Of a stretch of DNA of 25,296 bases, positions 24,004 to 25,296 are shown piece by piece. This stretch comes from Sphingomonadaceae bacterium (GTDB taxonomy: Bacteria; Pseudomonadota; Alphaproteobacteria; Sphingomonadales; Sphingomonadaceae). A program made the position numbers and the translations under genes. Every line of letters begins with the position of its first letter. Within the stretch, counting starts at the first letter, position 1. Location of the stretch: the NCBI GenBank assembly GCA_016462305.1, contig JAEMTM010000010.1:1-25296 (forward strand), read 5' to 3'. The notes under the pieces are model-generated. The model was not told the origin of the DNA. It saw nothing but the letters and a program-made list of their open reading frames with translations, and did no database searches.

Positions 24004-25197
24004 ATGACGGAAGAGATTATCAGGGTCGCGGCACGCGGTGATGGCGTCACTGCAAATGGCCGTTATGTGGCTTTGGCAGCACCAGGCGATATTGTTGATC
24101 CATCAGGCGGTTTGATCCACGGCCCGCACCACGTTACGCCGCCATGTCAGCACTTTCCGTTGTGCGGTGGTTGCCAGTTGCAGCATCTGGACGAAGACAG
24201 CCTGCGCCTGTTTATTGCAGAGCGCGTGACGCACGCCCTTGCCACGCAACAAGTCGACATCGGCGAAGTGATGCCTGTGCATCTGTCGCCGCCAAAGACG
24301 CGCCGCCGTATCGCGGTGCGCTCGGCCTGGGCAGGCAAGCAGTTTCAGTTGGGTTTCAGCACGGAGAAAAGCCATCGAATTATCGACTTACGTCAGTGTG
24401 ACGTCATGGCGCCAGAGTTGTTTGCCTTGCTTGCCCCGATGCGGACATTGCTTGAGCCGCGGCTAAACCGTGCGCGTCAGGTGCAGATAAAATTGGCGAT
24501 GGTGGACCAGGGTGTCGATGTATTGATTGAGAACTGGATCGCAAATGATCTCGACACGCACGAGTTGCTGTCCGAATTCGCCAAAACCCATAATCTCGCG
24601 CGGCTGTCGCTCGATGAAGGCTATGGCCCAGTTCCGTTTTACGAACCTGAACCCGTGACGGTTACATTAAGCGGCGTAGCTGTCGGTTATCAACCTTATG
24701 GCTTTCTTCAGGCCACAGTCGATGGCGAGGCTGCGTTGGTACATGCGGTGAATGCAATCGTTGGTAGTGACACTATCATCGCCGACCTGTTCGCAGGGTC
24801 AGGCACTTTTGCGCTATCGATGGGTGCGGGGCGAAAAATTTATGCTGGCGAGGCCGATCTTCAGGCCAGCCTTGCCTTAAAGGCGGCGGCGGGGCGCGCT
24901 GGCCGCACGATATTTGCAGAGCATCGCGACCTTTTCCGGCGGCCGCTAACGCCTGAGGAACTCAATAAATTCCAAACGGTGGTGCTTGATCCACCACGCG
25001 CAGGCGCAAAGGAACAAGTCGCCCAGCTTGCTGCGTCAAATGTGCCAAATATCGCTTATGTAAGCTGTAACCCGGCCAGCTTTGCAAGGGATGCCAAAAC
25101 CCTGATTGCTGCTGGATACAGGTTGCAGCGGATATGGCCGGTGGGACAGTTCCGCTGGTCAACCCATATCGAGCTAGTAGGCCATTTTAGCCGTTAG
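24004..25197 (+). CDS. RNA (uracil-5)-methyltransferase, RlmD/RlmC (RumA) type
   Basis: The 397-residue SAM-dependent enzyme is expected to methylate C5 of a uridine in 23S rRNA. It has the 4Fe-4S pattern of this branch: Cys48, Cys54 and Cys57 in CQHFPLCGGC, plus Cys132 in LRQCDVM. The SAM motif DLFAGSGTF lies at 261-269, DPPRAG at 329-334, the nucleophile Cys355 in YVSCNPASFARD, and a C-terminal Glu390 near HIELVGHF. The N terminus shows only a short TRAM-like region (EIIRVAARGDGV). Start 24004 is preferred over 23998 because GGGGCGG (23990-23996) is then at normal spacing. Which uridine is modified cannot be told. The stop TAG overlaps the stop of a convergent gene. Confidence 0.92.
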   Translation: MTEEIIRVAARGDGVTANGRYVALAAPGDIVDPSGGLIHGPHHVTPPCQHFPLCGGCQLQHLDEDSLRLFIAERVTHALATQQVDIGEVMPVHLSPPKTRRRIAVRSAWAGKQFQLGFSTEKSHRIIDLRQCDVMAPELFALLAPMRTLLEPRLNRARQVQIKLAMVDQGVDVLIENWIANDLDTHELLSEFAKTHNLARLSLDEGYGPVPFYEPEPVTVTLSGVAVGYQPYGFLQATVDGEAALVHAVNAIVGSDTIIADLFAGSGTFALSMGAGRKIYAGEADLQASLALKAAAGRAGRTIFAEHRDLFRRPLTPEELNKFQTVVLDPPRAGAKEQVAQLAASNVPNIAYVSCNPASFARDAKTLIAAGYRLQRIWPVGQFRWSTHIELVGHFSR

Positions 25198-25296
25198 CGG
25201 AGCAGCACCGACATCACGGAATGCACAACGAGCATCAAAAGTGCGACCGACGACAACGCAAACAACGCAAAGCGTATAATCACGCGGTTAGACAAA
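25194..25296 (-). CDS. C-terminal part of a small or membrane protein, cut by window end
   Basis: An open minus-strand frame enters from the window edge and ends with TAA at 25196-25194. The visible residues, LSNRVIIRFALF and then ALSSVALLMLVVHSVMSVLLR, make one hydrophobic helix with flanking arginines, as in a C-terminal transmembrane segment. A TTG codon at 25295 could in principle start a 33-residue protein, but the upstream sequence is missing. I do not recognise the family. Its stop overlaps the methyltransferase stop in the convergent direction. Confidence 0.5.
   Translation of the reverse strand, partial: LSNRVIIRFALFALSSVALLMLVVHSVMSVLLR

Noticed and set aside
1..25296. Mobile elements, CRISPR array, tRNA genes, phage genes
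   Set aside because: No transposase, integrase, direct-repeat array or cloverleaf-like sequence was found; coding is continuous housekeeping content.

Overview
The window is 25.3 kb of densely packed bacterial chromosome and looks like core genome. Protein motifs and gene order point to an alphaproteobacterium, most likely a sphingomonad (order Sphingomonadales). Indicators are a PpiD-type foldase directly upstream of trpE-trpG, the order tpiA-secG-pyrG, a lolC-lolD pair, a SecG with a long Pro/Ala tail, and a DnaE whose PHP domain has lost its first histidines. The taxon is inferred from memory of these families, not from a search. No tRNA, rRNA, CRISPR array, insertion sequence, prophage or integrase was seen.

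Layout. Positions 1-4057 (minus strand) read ppiD > trpE > trpG > (trpD, only its first codons), a run with overlapping or closely spaced genes that joins a periplasmic foldase to tryptophan synthesis. A 153-bp divergent gap then leads to tpiA, secG and pyrG (plus, 4211-7142), ending at a hairpin that can terminate transcription from both sides. Facing it is a small heat-shock gene (minus, 7191-7676). Between that gene and lolC lies the largest gene-free stretch, 7677-8146. From the hsp20 start upward it holds a ROSE-like RNA thermometer, a RpoH-type promoter, an intrinsic terminator for some other minus-strand transcript, and about 200 nt of hairpin-rich sequence with no convincing ORF.

From 8147 to 15771 (plus) come lolC-lolD (lipoprotein export), a thiol peroxidase of the glutathione-peroxidase family, dnaE (replicative polymerase) and a fatty acyl-CoA ligase. 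Positions 15821-18838 (minus) hold an overlapping cluster: a divergent uracil-DNA-glycosylase-like protein, a soluble lytic transglycosylase, and a MoaB/Mog molybdopterin protein that starts with TTG. From 18953 to 25197 (plus) come ETF-ubiquinone oxidoreductase, ispE, an N-formylglutamate amidohydrolase, ilvD and an RlmD/RlmC-type RNA methyltransferase. That last gene's stop codon overlaps the stop of a minus-strand membrane-protein gene cut by the window end.

No wholly new multi-gene system is evident. The strongest non-routine signal is the hsp20 control region, where a sigma-32-like promoter and a UUGCU-type thermometer hairpin over the ribosome binding site suggest transcriptional and translational heat control. 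Next are the adjacent orphan terminator with its possible small RNA, the degenerate UDG-like protein, and the PHP-degenerate DnaE.
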